Part shown: positions 13,300-25,879 of the stretch, one piece after another
How positions within the stretch are numbered: position 1 is the stretch's first letter
Layout of the letters: every line of letters starts with the position of its first letter
DNA from: Strigops habroptila
Taxonomy: Eukaryota; Chordata; Aves; Psittaciformes; Psittacidae
DNA: 64,000 bases
Reading direction: 5' to 3'
Assembly: GCF_004027225.2 (NCBI RefSeq)
Contig: NC_044277.2
Location: 96,345,552 to 96,409,551 of the forward strand
Position numbers and translations under genes: made by a program
Notes under the pieces: model-generated
Databases searched by the model: none
Told to the model about the DNA's origin: nothing
The model's input: the letters and a program-made list of their open reading frames with translations, nothing else

Positions 13300-13700
13300 A
13301 ATTATTTCAGTTGCCCTTTACTGCACTTGTCCAGTATGTCCCTGTCTCTCCAAACAGGGAAGCCCAGAGCTGGACAGTCCAAATGTGGCCTCACCACTGA
13401 GAAGAAGAGCAGGATCACTTTTCTTATCCTGCTGCCTATGTTTTTCCAAACACAGCCTGGAGTGCTCTTGGCCTTCTTTGCCACTGGGTACATTGCTGGC
13501 TTATGATAAGCTTGTCCTCCAAGTCCTTTTCAGCAAGGGTACTTTCCAGACAGTCCTACCCCAGCTTGTAGTAGGTTAATCCTCAGCAGGTGCAGGACTT
13601 GGCATTTTCCTTTGTTGAACATGAAGAGGTTTCTATTGATAGATTTTTCCAGCCTGTCAAGATAATCAAGAGTCCTATCTCAATGACATCAACCATCTTG
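13300..13700 (-). repeat. CR1 ORF2 fragment, antisense
   Basis: Antisense CR1 blocks: agctggacagtccaaatgtg, gtacattgctggcttatgat, ggtgcaggacttggcatttt, cagcctgtcaagataatc. It faces the sense fragment at 12645-13290 and partly covers the same ORF2 region. Confidence 0.7.
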
Positions 13701-14240
13701 ATGAGCTCTCATGGATGTGTCCCATCAGGTCCTGTGGACTTGATATGTCCAACTGGTTTCAATGTTCCCTCACTCATTTCTCCTCAATAAATCTTCATCG
13801 CGCCAGACCTTCTCCGTGGCCTCATGGCCTCAGTTTCCTGAAAGGAAATCCTGCCAGCAAAAAGCAAGTCAAAGAAGGCATTGAGCATCTTGTCTGTGTC
13901 CATGTCACTGTCACCAGGTTCCTTGCCCCATTCAGCAGCAGGTCCACATTTCTCTAGTCTTCTTTTTGCTGCTGGTATACCTGTAGAAGCCCTTCTTGTT
14001 GGTCTTCACATCTCTTGTTAGATTTAATTCCATACGGGCTCTAGCTTTCCTGACCTCATTACTGTAGTTTCAGACCGTGTCTTTATATTTCTGCCGTGCC
14101 ATCCGAGCCAGTTTCCCCCTCTTGTGTGTTTCCTTTTACTGTTTGCATTTAGTCATATGAAGTATCACCAGAGATGAATCAGAGCTTGGATGCCACATTG
14201 GTTTATGTTCTCAAATTGTTTTGCAGTAAACCCCAGTCAT
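13700..14240. repeat. Probable old interspersed repeat, family not resolved
   Basis: Continues from the CR1 fragment with sequence such as agaagcccttcttgttggtc, gtttagatttaattcc-like text and ctagctttcctgacctcatt, which has the feel of a LINE-encoded region rather than unique DNA. I could not assign it to a family. Confidence 0.35.
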
Positions 14241-14699
14241 GGGCTACTCAGAATATCCATGCAACATAGCTACCGCTTATAGGAAACTTTGAAGCATGTC
14301 TTGGAGCAATACACTTTTCTCTCAAGAGTCATCAACTTACTATTTAGCATGTTGCACAAAATTAGAATTATTTCTATGTGGGTTCTGTTCTCACTGAGTT
14401 AGGTAATGTGTATCACTTGCAAGAAGGGGAGTAGATATAAATGCAATAAGCAATGACCATGCAATATAAATGCCCACCAAAAAAATACAGAGAAAGTCAA
14501 AAGCTATATTTGCTTTCCTAAAAAGCAGTCAGACATCATTATTATGTATGGAACTGTGAATTTCACAGTTCAGAGAAATATATGCCATGAATAGGACTGG
14601 AAATTAATGCTACCTGAGCAGTTATAAGTTACTATGGTAAAACACACCACAGCAAAACATGGATTCAGTGGCAGCAGTGGAGGTAGACCCAGGGTCTTA

Positions 14700-15192
14700 T
14701 GACCCTGACTGGGAGATTCTCAAGCATGGAATAAGTCCAGAGGAGGGCCATGAAGATGATCAGAGGGCTGGAGTACCTCTCCTGTGAAGACAGGCTGAGA
14801 GATTTGGGCTTGTTCAGTCTCAAGAAGAGAAGGCTCCAGGGAGACCTTAAAGCAGCCATCCAGTAGCTAACAGGGGCCTTACAAGAAAGCTGGAGGGAGA
14901 CTTTTGACAAGGACATGTAGTGACAGGTCAAGGGGGAATGGGTTTAAACTGAAGAGGGTAGGTTTAGATTAGCTATTAGGAAAAAATTCTTCACTATGAG
15001 GATGGTGAGGCACTGTAACAGGTTGGCCAGAGAAGCTGTGGCTGCCCCATCCCTGCCAGTGTTGAAGGCCAAGGTTGGATGGGGCTTTGAGCAACCAGGT
15101 CTAGCAGCAGGTGTCCCTGCCTGTGGCAGGGGGATTGTAACTAATTGATCTTTAAAATCTCTTGCAATCCAAACCATTCTATGATTCTATGA
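14700..15192 (+). repeat. CR1 LINE with intact 3' end
   Basis: Sense CR1: agagggccatgaagatgatc-like, gacaggctgagagatttggg, aatgggtttaaactgaagag, gaaaaaattcttcactatgag, then the canonical 3' end attctatgattctatg at 15177-15192. Confidence 0.93.
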
Positions 15193-15925
15193 AATGGCCA
15201 AATCCCATTCTTGTTAATGATGTTCTACGTTCTGTACTAAAGATGAAGCAAAAGACCATGCAGTTCAAATTAAAATCTCATCACTGAATCACTATTACCA
15301 GTTTCAGGCCTCAGTCAATTTAATCTTTGAAATAAAACATACTTGAGTGCCTCCAGAAAACCCTAGTTCTTCTCTGAACCCCTTAGAAAAACTTGGTTCA
15401 GACCCTAGTTCTTCTTAGATTGGGCTCTAAGACAGATATTTGTTTAAAATACTTCTTTGGCAGCCCTGTCTGTTGCTTTTCCCAAGGCTTTCTTACCAGA
15501 ATGTATCCTGAATAACACATCTGTTGTTGCACACTGCTTGTATGCAAATGTATTAAAACCAGGGTCGGCCCATTTTACTTACTCTGTGGGACAATTCTAC
15601 CTGCAATATACTACACGCAATGTCTGTGACTTTCCATGTTTGGAAACAGAGAGATGGGAAGATTATATGGATAGAATTCACCACAGTCCAAATTGCTGGC
15701 TAATTTTGTTCTTTTTTATACCTGCTGTAATTGTGTGCATTGGCCACATGGGAAAAGACTGCTTGGTGACCTAGAAATTGTGGTGGCAAATAGATATACT
15801 CTCTTAAATAGATAATCAATGACATCTGAAATAAAGTCATCAGATTTCATCAAATTGCACTAACCAAGGCACACTGTGTAAATTGGCAAAGCAACAGCAT
15901 GAATTTGGTCAAATGTGAGATAGTA

Positions 15926-16167
15926 CTAGTAGAAAACCAAACCAATCCACAGCCCATACACCAAAAGAAAGGTGAAGAAACCACTGGAAAAGGTACAGGC
16001 AGCTTCCAAAACAAATGTTTTATTTGGAAAATAACATGTTAGAATAAGAAATAAGTTCTTCGGAACCTTCCGAACCCCAAATATACAGTGCAGTGAAATC
16101 TTCCTTTCCATTGCAGTTATTGAAATGGCAACCTGCAATTGAAATCTGTATTTGTGTCGGTCTCCAC
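15926..16167 (-). CDS. Possible terminal exon of the 22-kb secreted/GPI-type gene
   Basis: A minus-strand ORF follows an acceptor (tggttcaagcag) at 16168 and needs two bases to complete a codon, which is the phase left by the donor at 21838. It encodes 79 residues, from GDRHKYRFQLQVAIS through KISLHCIFG and LILTCYF to a hydrophobic tail FFTFLLVYGLWIGLVFY and a stop. Joined to the two exons at 22 kb it would give a 111-residue protein with signal peptide, a small ectodomain with three cysteines and a C-terminal hydrophobic segment suited to a membrane or GPI anchor. An ORF of this length can arise by chance and phase agreement is 1 in 3, so this linkage is speculative. Other exons may lie between. 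Confidence 0.2.
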
Positions 16168-16205
16168 CTGCTTGAACCAAACAAGCCAAGGCTATTCTTA
16201 TGCAC

Positions 16206-19107
16206 ACAGTGTAAATCACTGTATTCTTCTAACTATTCCTAGCCACTTAAAGCAGTATTTATCGTTCTCTCTAGTCATCCATTCACTTCTGTAGCAAGGA
16301 GTGGTAGTTCAGTACCTAACACTAGATCATCAGGATCAGACATTGTCTTTAACATATAAGAAGTAAATCACAGTTGAAACATTTTAATTAAATTGATAGG
16401 TTAGCAGGTACTACCAGAAGTACCTGGAGTACTTGGAACTGGCAGTTTTTACACAGCAGCTGCTGCACAGGACACAAACTGAGTAACAAAACTATAGGCT
16501 GTGGGAAACCTGTGAGAGGGCACGGTAGTGCCCAAACAGATGTATTGCATTCAAATACCCAGGAGATGGCTAGGACTTCTTTCAAGAAATTCCTTGTGTT
16601 GCATTGCCTACAACTAAGCCAGAAATAAAACATAGAAAGGAAATAGATCAGTATAGCCTTTCTTAGCAGAGCAGGTCCTTCAAACACCAATTAGTGGCAA
16701 ATGCAAGCACAATTGAGATTTTAAGTTCTATTCAGATCATGGAAATAACTGCTTGCTGCAGGCTTCCAGTGTGACCAGGATGCCTTCAGAGAGGAAAAGA
16801 AGACACCCATTATAAAGCTATATCTAACCCAGCTGGTTTCTCCCTGAGACCACGGAAAATGCCAAAAAAAAAAAAAATCTGTTGCCTGAAGCTAAGCCTG
16901 TAGCTCAGCAAACATGTAGTTTATTGTCCAAGAGAATTAGCATGTAGAGGGTGTTACACAGGAAACTAATGCATCTAGAAAAGTGACAAAATGGAACAAA
17001 TTTACTAAATCAGGTTTGTTCTACTGGTGTTATCAATCTTTTCAGCTACTCACACAGGTGACCTCAACTGAACCCAACTGATTTTCTATAGTAAATTAAC
17101 TATATTTTCCATGGAAAGGCATTTTATCAGCTATGAAATTAGGCTCAACTGCACATTATAAACATGCACAACAGCTGGTAACAGCCTGAAGACGCCTCTG
17201 AAAGATACACAGTGGCTTGTTCAATTTAGACTCAAGTGCAATTTGATGATATCCAAATGCTCAGTCAAATACAAGAGGAAATAGTGCCATCTAAGTTATC
17301 TTTACAAACTACTACACTGTATACAGACCAGCATAACCATAACTGTGTTCTACCTTAGGAAAGAATAGTCTGAGCTGTCCCCATCACCACTTCAGTCAGT
17401 GTGATTGTATGCATTTAACATTTAAAGCACATACAGTAATTACTTGTTATAAACAAGTTTTTAACTGTATATAGATATTTATTTACACTCATTATGTTGG
17501 TTCATTCTGAAGAGAAGTGCAGGCTAGATGCTTGTATGAATTACACCAGTTGGTCAGCAGCCAATGAAAGTCAATAATTCAGGACTCCTCCATTAAACTC
17601 AGCAGGTCATGAGTATAAAGTTTATATCAAAAGCCTAATGACAGCCATTCTGCTTACAGAGAGCCAAAGAAAGAGACAAATATTTACTTTATGTGAACTA
17701 TTGCTGAACATGTTACTTAGGGCAAGAAAGTGCTGTTCAGCTTGGCTAGTAATAAAATCCAGATGTCAATAAGAAATTTTTGAAGCTTATTTTAGAGCAC
17801 ATAAACATAATACAAACTGCAGAACCACATACACGTCAACTTTTTTTTTCTATATGCATTTTTTAAGGCATGCACTGATTTGAATGCCAAGAACTGAAGA
17901 ACACTGATAACTGCCTAGATAGCCTGGAAGAATAAATATGACTTCTGCAAAAGGCTAGATCAAGTCATAGGGAGGACTCTGTCACTCAAACTTCAGCAAG
18001 GTTAGCATGCAGGTTTTATAACTTTAGTTCTGTCCATAAGCTGGGTACCAGCATGTTCAAGACTATGTTCTGAGCATCTTCTATTCACTAACCTTATTTG
18101 AGGTGGAAGATACAAAGCAACATGAGTAAAGCAGCCAGGGTAATCAATGTAAATCAAGATACATTATCAGGTGTAATTAAAGGCCAAATACATGCACCAA
18201 AGGCAATACCAATTAGAATAAGATAGGCTACACTTTCATGTACAGATAGATACATGCTCAATTGTCATTTGAACAAAGGTGAAATGATGAAGTAATTTAT
18301 GAAGACACAACATATTCTTAACCCTCCCATACAAACCTAAGTAAAATAGGGTACTATATTTGCACAATTTTCATGAACACAGAAGAAAAACTACAAAAGC
18401 AGTCCAATTCAAATGGCACTGTACTTGGGTGAAGAGGAAAAAGGTATATTATTCCTCGCCTTTTTGTACGTGTGCAATGCTAGCTGCAGCAAGAGAGACT
18501 AGAATCTCCCAACAGAGTTAGTAAAAATTCAGAATTCTAACTCATAGGAACTGATGAGATTTCAGAATTCCTGTTCAGTTTCACTCTAATGCAAGATGCA
18601 AGTATTTCTTAAGAGATTTGGTGAAATTATGACCAAATCCCAGCAATTTGCAGAACATGCAACAGAATTTTAGAATTCTGAATTAAATATTTCTTTCTTT
18701 TTTTGTTTTTTATATTTTGTCACATCACATAGCTTGATCTACAGATTACATACAGATATGAAACTTCATTTTAACAAGTTAGATGTGATCTTGACTGAGA
18801 AGGGCTGTCAGCTGGTACTATGAATTAGTAACTCATGATTTTAAATATAAGCTTTTTAAATACATTGTTTTATTGTCTGTCCTATTTTACAATGAAAGCA
18901 GTAGTCTGATATTCTAGGACTTGGGAATGAAAGCAACACTTCTGCTGAAATAAAAGACCCAACATCACACAACTTCACTAAAAATTTAAACTGAAACTCA
19001 GAAGTTCTCAAACAATTTCAAAGACTGCCATTTGACTTTGAGGTAAAAGTAGACTGCCCCTACTCTTCCCCATCATCCTTTCAGTCTGTTTCCTCTTTCT
19101 CTGTAGG
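16206..19107. other. AT-rich non-coding DNA
   Basis: No recognisable repeat family. Would be intron if the 22-kb and 16-kb minus-strand exons belong together. Confidence 0.45.
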
Positions 19108-19222
19108 AACTGTCCATAATTATACAATTGCCTTAAGAATAACAACTTGGCCAAAACACTTTTCTTGATAGTAAACTGATCAAAATTTTCTAAATAATCT
19201 TTCTAATGTCTCTCACAAAGAC

Positions 19223-19590
19223 ATGGCAGAGCGCAAGCACTGTGCTGGAGTGCTGCTGGGGCTTTTGCTTTTATCTGCGCCCTCCATACCCCTCCGCAAT
19301 TTGATGTTCCCTTTTGGTGCTTGAGGAAAAGAAGAAGACAAGGCTATAGCTGCCTAATTGCATACCACTAAGCAAATTCACTAGACATTATTGAAGAGGC
19401 TGTCCGACTGGTGAAGGCAAAGATGATAAAATTTTCTCCTCTAGACTCTCTGAGGGTTACTGCTTTGGCTGCAGGTTTGTAAAGAAGGTACTCCTTCCCC
19501 ATCCTTCATTGAATCCATGAGAAATTTTCTTGACATTATTTAACCAACTCAAGAACATCTCAAGGTAATTCTTTCCCTTTTGCATATAGC
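19223..19590 (+). pseudogene. Possible remnant of an alpha-tectorin/NIDO-type first exon
   Basis: A GC-rich island in AT-rich DNA. After a strong acceptor at 19107 (ctctttctctgtag) an ATG at 19223 with G at -3 and +4 starts MAERKHCAGVLLGLLLL then SAPSIPLRNLMFPFGA and a TGA at 19322. The leader is a typical signal peptide, and LRNLMFPFG resembles the mature start of tectorin-like NIDO proteins (RELMYPF). Further on, another frame reads GKDDKIFSSRLSEGYCFG then, after a stop, EIFLTLFNQ, faintly like the DDGSS / FFG / NNG.ISF order of that domain. At least two stops and a frame change break it, so if real it is a decayed copy. The family match is from memory of motifs only. Confidence 0.3.
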
Positions 19591-19616
19591 CTGTAAAATG
19601 ATTCAGCAGAAAGCAC

Positions 19617-19652
19617 CTGTTCCTCTAAAACCTGCACTGTTCCTCTAAAACC
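19617..19652 (+). repeat. 16-bp tandem duplication
   Basis: ctgttcctctaaaacc at 19617 and 19637, identical, period 20. Confidence 0.85.
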
Positions 19653-21837
19653 ACACTTACTCATTCCCAGTTCTTCTTATATAAAAAGGAATTTAGCGAT
19701 ACAAATATGTGCTATGGAGAAACAGACGAGAGGTCAGCCATCAGAAAAGCAGCACAGCAATATTCGATGGGCTGGAAAATCCTGGAAAGCAGTAATCTTA
19801 AAGGAGACAGGGAGTAAATGAACACTGGATAAAGCATAAGTTTAGCATCAAAAGGCCTGAATACCAGAGGGTCAATTAATCTCTTGTGTCTCCAAATATT
19901 TTCATCTTAAATACACATTTTATTTCTGTGCGTTCTATTACTAAAAGGAACTGTGGGAAAAGAAGTTGTTGTTTCTACAATGGTTAGATTAAAAGATCTG
20001 AAATATATATCTCTTCAGTAGTTACAGGGAGAATTTATGTTGTTCATCTATTTCTAGCATTCAACACCTGATTTCAGGAGATGAAAGCATTTAAACCGAG
20101 CATCAGGAAAATATTGCTTGTAACATAATCCAATGCTGTGGAATAGAAAGCATGAGATCCCTACAAAGTCAGGCACCTAAAAATCACATGTTTAAAAAAA
20201 AAAAAACAACCAACATTTGGGAAGAGGAACTTTTATATTGACAGGCAAATGAGTAGGGAAGAGTATTAGGCTAGGACAATCATGTAGGAACACATTGCCA
20301 GAACAGTCTCCAAGTTTCCAGTGATCTAAGGAGACTTACATAACCCCACTTGATCTTCATCCATGGTAAATTTAGGAGTCCTTCCAGCAGTAATAAGATG
20401 CTGTACAGAAAGAAACTGTCCTGTAGCAGTAAGAGTTATCTTTCTTACTTCTGACTTCTGATCTGACATTCACAGGGTTGGATATTTACAGGACCAAAGC
20501 TTTGAGTAATAGAAACTGGCATAAATCTACCAAAAAAGAAACTGTGTCAAGTAAATATTTGTCCTTTCTATCACTGTGCTTGTAGTTTTAATGAGCTTCT
20601 GCTTATTAACTTTTATGTGCCAAAATTTGATTCTTTCCTGTCCAGATCTCACTCACTGCACTGTCATTCATCAGCTCAAGAAAAACAGTTTTGCCTAAGG
20701 CAACGTATTTATCTCCAGTGCATATGCAATATATTGTATTTCTGTCACTATTCAGACACACATTAACATTTTCCTCATTATAATACCTGGTTCCAGCTTA
20801 TTGCCTTAATTAATTGTCTGTAGTACAGCATTACATATTTCTCATCTGCACTTACAGCACTTGTTAGTGATAAATAACCTGTTAGTGATAACTAATCTTT
20901 TCTCCTACTGAAATGAATACCTAGAGCTTTGACTCGTAGATGCACCATCTATTCTATGGCAGTGCCAGTTAAAAAGGAAAAAAACAGTCTGAGTAACATT
21001 AAAGTCTTCATGTGCAATACCACTTCCCTTTAATAATTTCTAATGGTCCTACCACATAGTTATCTAGGGGTCATTTACATAACAAATTCAGACCATTTTT
21101 TGTAAGATAGTAAAAATCCCTCTTTTTGACGTAGGTATCATTGCTCATAATGGAAAAATGATATATAAAGTTTTCTGACTTTTCTCAAAATTACATGTAA
21201 ACTTTTAAATCAGTGTTCTCTCTCTTAAGTTAAATTTGAGGCTATGTGTTCCAGAGATGCTGAGGGATTTGGCTCTGTTACAAGAACACATGATCTGCAA
21301 TTACAGAAAGACTTTCCACTGAAAATACAGAAAGGCTAGGCTGGTGAAACTAAATGTTTAACTCAAGAAATCTGAAAATCGTAATTTGCTCAGACATCAG
21401 GAGAAACCTCAATGCACTGAAGAAAGCATCGCATCTGTTTCTTTGCATTCACACTGTGCCTGATACATTCCTGATATCTCCAAAGTGACACATCTATTGT
21501 AATTGCTTTCTGCTACCTTTCTCTGATGTAATACACCCAAAACCATTCAGTATTCTCCATTTCTTCAAAGTACATTCTGATGATTATTACGATATTGAGA
21601 GAAAAGGTATGATAGGACACCTTACAGATGGGGAACCAATGTATTTTTTTCCCCTTTTCCAGAATGAATGGCAGTTTAAGCTCTTAACTTGCAGCTGCTT
21701 CCCTATATGAAACAAAGGACGGTAAGCAGCAGAGAAAATGAAGATCTGCAATGTAGAGTTTCTTTCCATATTAGGAAAGATTATCTTAAAATTAACCCTT
21801 ACTCTCAAGTTATATACATGATTTGAAGAAGTCTTAC

Positions 21838-22054
21838 CTTCTATGATCTGAGCTGCTGAAACAGCATGGATTGACAAGCCAAAGAGCAATAGCAGCAAGT
21901 CCCAGGTCCACCAGGCATGCCTGGAGCAGGTGTGCCAAAAAAATAAAGGCGGGTGGGGAGTGGAAAATAATGAGACCAAAGTGTAGTACAGAAGCACATG
22001 GGTAAAGAAAGAAAAAATAAAATTTAGAAGTGAGAGTTCTTACCATGGGTGCAT
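21838..22054 (-). CDS. Candidate secreted-protein 5' exons (signal peptide), unknown gene
   Basis: I do not recognise this gene. On the minus strand an ATG at 22054 in good context (AAAAAATGC) starts MHP and meets a consensus donor CATG|gtaaga at 22044. After a 123-nt intron with a pyrimidine-rich acceptor (ctgctccag) the frame continues from 21920 as WHAWWTWDLLLLLFGLS then IHAVSAAQIIE and stops at a second consensus donor GAAG|gtaaga (21838). Together this is a near-ideal signal peptide with a cleavage site around AVSA|AQ. Finding two consensus donors, one good acceptor and a continuous leader by chance is unlikely, but there is no homology or RNA support. A TGACTCA (AP-1-like) site lies upstream at 22214-22220. 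The exon ends in phase 1. Confidence 0.4.
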
Positions 22055-25000
22055 TTTTTGAAAGTCAGTTGAAAGACCTCCAGTGAGGAAAAAGTTCAGT
22101 GCACATGAGTTTTATGCTTACAAAAATAAGAAGTTAATAAAAACTGGAGCCTGCTGTTTCTCCTCCAACGTTCAGACACAAGTGGAACAAAGACAGCTCT
22201 CAGGCTCTCTGTGTGACTCACTGCAATTCAGTGCTCCAGCTCTGAAATCTGACTCCGTGTAGACTTTCCTGTCAGACCACTGCTGAAAACTTCCTACTTT
22301 ATTTATTGATGGACACCCCTTACTGCTGCACATCATCCCAACCTTGTTATTATCCAGTCTTGTCTTTAACTACTGTGTACTCTGACAGACAGTAGCATAG
22401 CTTCTCCAGCTTCCCCTTTCCCCCCGCCCACTCATAACCTTCACTCACTTATCCAATAAAACATGACGTCCAACATCCTTCCATCCAGCATTATATAGCC
22501 AATGATACGCATTCTTGCATTCTTACATAGAATAGGACATTCCTCTGACTGTTTTAACCAAACTTCAACAGAAGAAAGTTTTAAGATATGAGCAGGACAG
22601 AGCAGCCACTGTTCAATTGCAACATCTACCTGGGAGCCGTACTGTTTTATAGATTTTCTGTCACCTACAGAGGCATTTTGAACCACACCCTTTTTCCCGA
22701 CAATTTTTCTCTAATACTCCTATTTATAGAGAGTTATACCCTGTATGTAGGTTAAGAGAGTTTATCTACCTCAGCAGCTGTACATATATGAGTCTGCTAT
22801 AGACATCCTGTAGCTACGCATTTCTAATAGTTTCCATTCTAAATGTTATTTCACCCCTCCCTCCTAACTTCATGAAAAGCCTTTTTTTCCACATGTAGTT
22901 CTTCGAAGCCAATTCTTGCTCAAGGAAGAATTTTTGGAAAAACAAGGTTGAGATCAATCAGACAATTTTTAAGTCACGCGATTTTTAACAAACACTGCAA
23001 TTGTCACTTTTTGACTGGGACAGAAGGGAGCCTGGAAAGCATTGCATATGGAAAGATATCAGTGGTCTCTTGGTAGATCTAGGCTGGAAGGTGCTGAAGA
23101 TCGCTTTAGGAGATTAAAAACTAAAACTGGTTTTAACTAGTTTTTTTGCATTGGGTTTTATTATTGTTGCTGTTGTTGTTGTTATTTCATTAAATAAGGA
23201 AATACAGAGGTTAGGACTTTAAAAGCTAGAATCTTGATTCTGGCCCAGACTCCCCTTTTAGATTAGCAACCACAACAGGCCAATTCTCTTTAGGTATATT
23301 TTTAACTGAGCCATAGACCAGCATTATTAGCTGTTCACATTCTGCTTAATGATAAGGAACCAAGAAATGAAACTCTTTTAATGAAGTTTCTTATTATAAA
23401 CACACAATGTTTTTTCTTCTTCAGAGCACCAAGGACTCCCTTTTTTTCTGTTCCATAGGACTATATCACGCTGAAAAAAATTTCATCATTCACCTTTTCT
23501 ACATGTGGCTGTCAGCTCTTTTTCTCTCCCTAAAGTTTCTCCATTGTTATCAAAACCAGCAGTGCTGCTTATAGGAAGTGTTTCCAACATTTGTGCAAAT
23601 CATTTACCAAAAGCATTTATTTTAAGCCTTTATCTAGGACATTAGATACGTTATCCCTGTTTTTTCAAGCATTCTTGTAAAATGTATGTATATACAAGCC
23701 TGGTTCACTTTTCCTTTTTTTTTTTTTTTTTTCTCAGGAAATCTTCAACAATACTACCAAGAGCCATTATTAGTCCTGTCAAACTATTTTTTAACTCAGT
23801 TCCTTCTTTCAATAGTAATCCTTCTATCTATCTACACATAAAATGTCAGATGTTTACCTGCATAATGCCTTCTGCTGCACCATAGTTTTTGTCTGTTATA
23901 TATGGGCAAAACATACGTCTAGCATATTTAAGAGATAAATGTATGATTAGACTCCAGAGATCTATAAAATTTAGATGACTATTTGGTAAGGATTTTTTTA
24001 CAGCATAAGATGAAAAGATTTAATTTTAAAATAAGATTTCTTCTATTGTTTACAATTTGACAGATTTTTCCTCTGATTTTAGAAAACCCATAGAAAAAAG
24101 GAAGTAACACCTCTCCTTCTCCCATAGGTAATATACTGTTCACGCAGATGATCTAAATGAAATGCTGCTGAGAGAGCCTTTAGTTTCTGCTGGATATTTT
24201 AGCATGGATGTCTGGCCAATGCAGAATATTTTTAGACCTACTGGATAAAGGAAAAGCAAGGCAAAGCATGTTCTTGACCTCTGCATTCCATTAGTTTTAA
24301 ATGGACAGCAGTGGAGGAATCTCTAAATACAAACAGTTTATTACCCCCACTCCTGCAGGGCCTTGAGATTTCTTAAGTTTCTAGTGTTCATTTGTAGTCT
24401 TAAGAATATTAACAGTCTTTCTATATCTGCTACATCTATTTATGTCTACCTCGCTCCACACAGGGGCAGTGACATTTGTACACATTCACTCAGTTTTAAC
24501 CTTGCTGTTTGTCTCTTCCTTTTCAAAACTCAGCAAGACTTCTTTGAATTAGGACATAAGTACTTTCCTTCAGGACTGTCTCCAGCTGCCTTCCACTAAG
24601 CTGGACCTTTCCTGCTGGTGAAAAATCTCCATTTTCCAAGCAGAAGTTTTGTTTACTTTTCTCAGCTCTGCCAACTGATTGCATTCCTTAAGACTTGAAA
24701 TGGCAGACTACAATTCTGCCATTGCAGTTCTTGTTCGTTGAGTAAATCTGGCTGGGTGTTCTTATATTTCTGACCATCTCTGTGTTAAGATGTTTGGGTT
24801 TTTTTCCTCCTGACTGCAACACAAATTTCTTAGCTCCACATTTCTAGCCTCTATAATCATAGAACTTAAGAATTGGAAGAATATTCATGTGCAAAAATAG
24901 TGTTAGAGAAGCAGTATGTACAAAGCCCTGAGTCAGCTAGGAACCATACTAAAAAAAGAATAAAAGATTCCTCTTTTGCCTAGGCTTCTAGGCATTCACA

Positions 25001-25879
25001 GTATCCTCTGTCAAGGAGACCCACTGCTCAGTTATGCCCCTCACAAAGAAGTCTCTGCTTCTTTGATTTTGATTTTAGTCCTGGGATTCTTTGATGCCTC
25101 CAAGTTCTTGTACCGGAGAGGTGACAGGGATCACCTATTCACTGCCCATTCTGTTTTCTCCATGCTTTTTGCGATTTCAGCAGCTTTCTGAAATCACTTG
25201 TCTGATTTCTGTACTGAGTGTGAACTTACTTGGTCATTTCTTGTAATGCAACCATCGCACACCTCTGGTTATCTTTTTAGCCTTTCTGAGAGTTTTGTGT
25301 TCTCAGAGTTTCTGTGTTCTAGTATTTCACTTTCAATCTTTGGTGAAGGTGGGGGAATCGTAACTGCATATGATACAAATATTCCCGATCTCTTGAGCGA
25401 CATAGCAGTGTTCTCTGTATTTTTCCTGATGAGAAACACAACCTTGACCATGGCCAAGGTGGCATTTTCATGGAACTCTTATAAGCTTAGTAATAAGGGA
25501 TAATTTTACGTGTAATTAGGATTTCTTCTCCCTCTCTCTTTTGTAGTAAGTGAAGAGACCAGGTTTGTTGGGCACACAGACAGGTAGGAGGGCAATCAGA
25601 CTAGTGGGGAGGATGGATGAATACTACAGAGAAAAGCGTGCAAAAAGGAGAATAAGATTGAATGAAAAGCCTGGGACAGGAAGTTGGAAATAGGTGAGGG
25701 CAAAGCTAAGAAGACCACTGAAAGCCAGTTAGGAAGCAGAAAGGAGAAACAAAATCTGCAAAAGCAGGCTTAAGCAGGATGATCTCCAGCATTTGCATGT
25801 AAGTAAGGGAACATTGTTAGAAAAACCCAGACTCTTGCTGGCAAATCAGAATTCTGAGGTGCCTCTCTGAAGCGCATGT
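22055..25879. other. Non-coding DNA upstream of the candidate minus-strand gene
   Basis: Holds a TGACTCA at 22214, a TTG repeat at 23163-23190, a poly(T) run at 23714-23733 and possibly a tiny CR1 tail near 24855. No coding exon recognised. Confidence 0.45.

Noticed and set aside
15457..15774. 105-codon ORF with a hydrophobic C-terminal segment
   Set aside because: No ATG near its start, no clear splice acceptor and no recognised family. Probably accidental.
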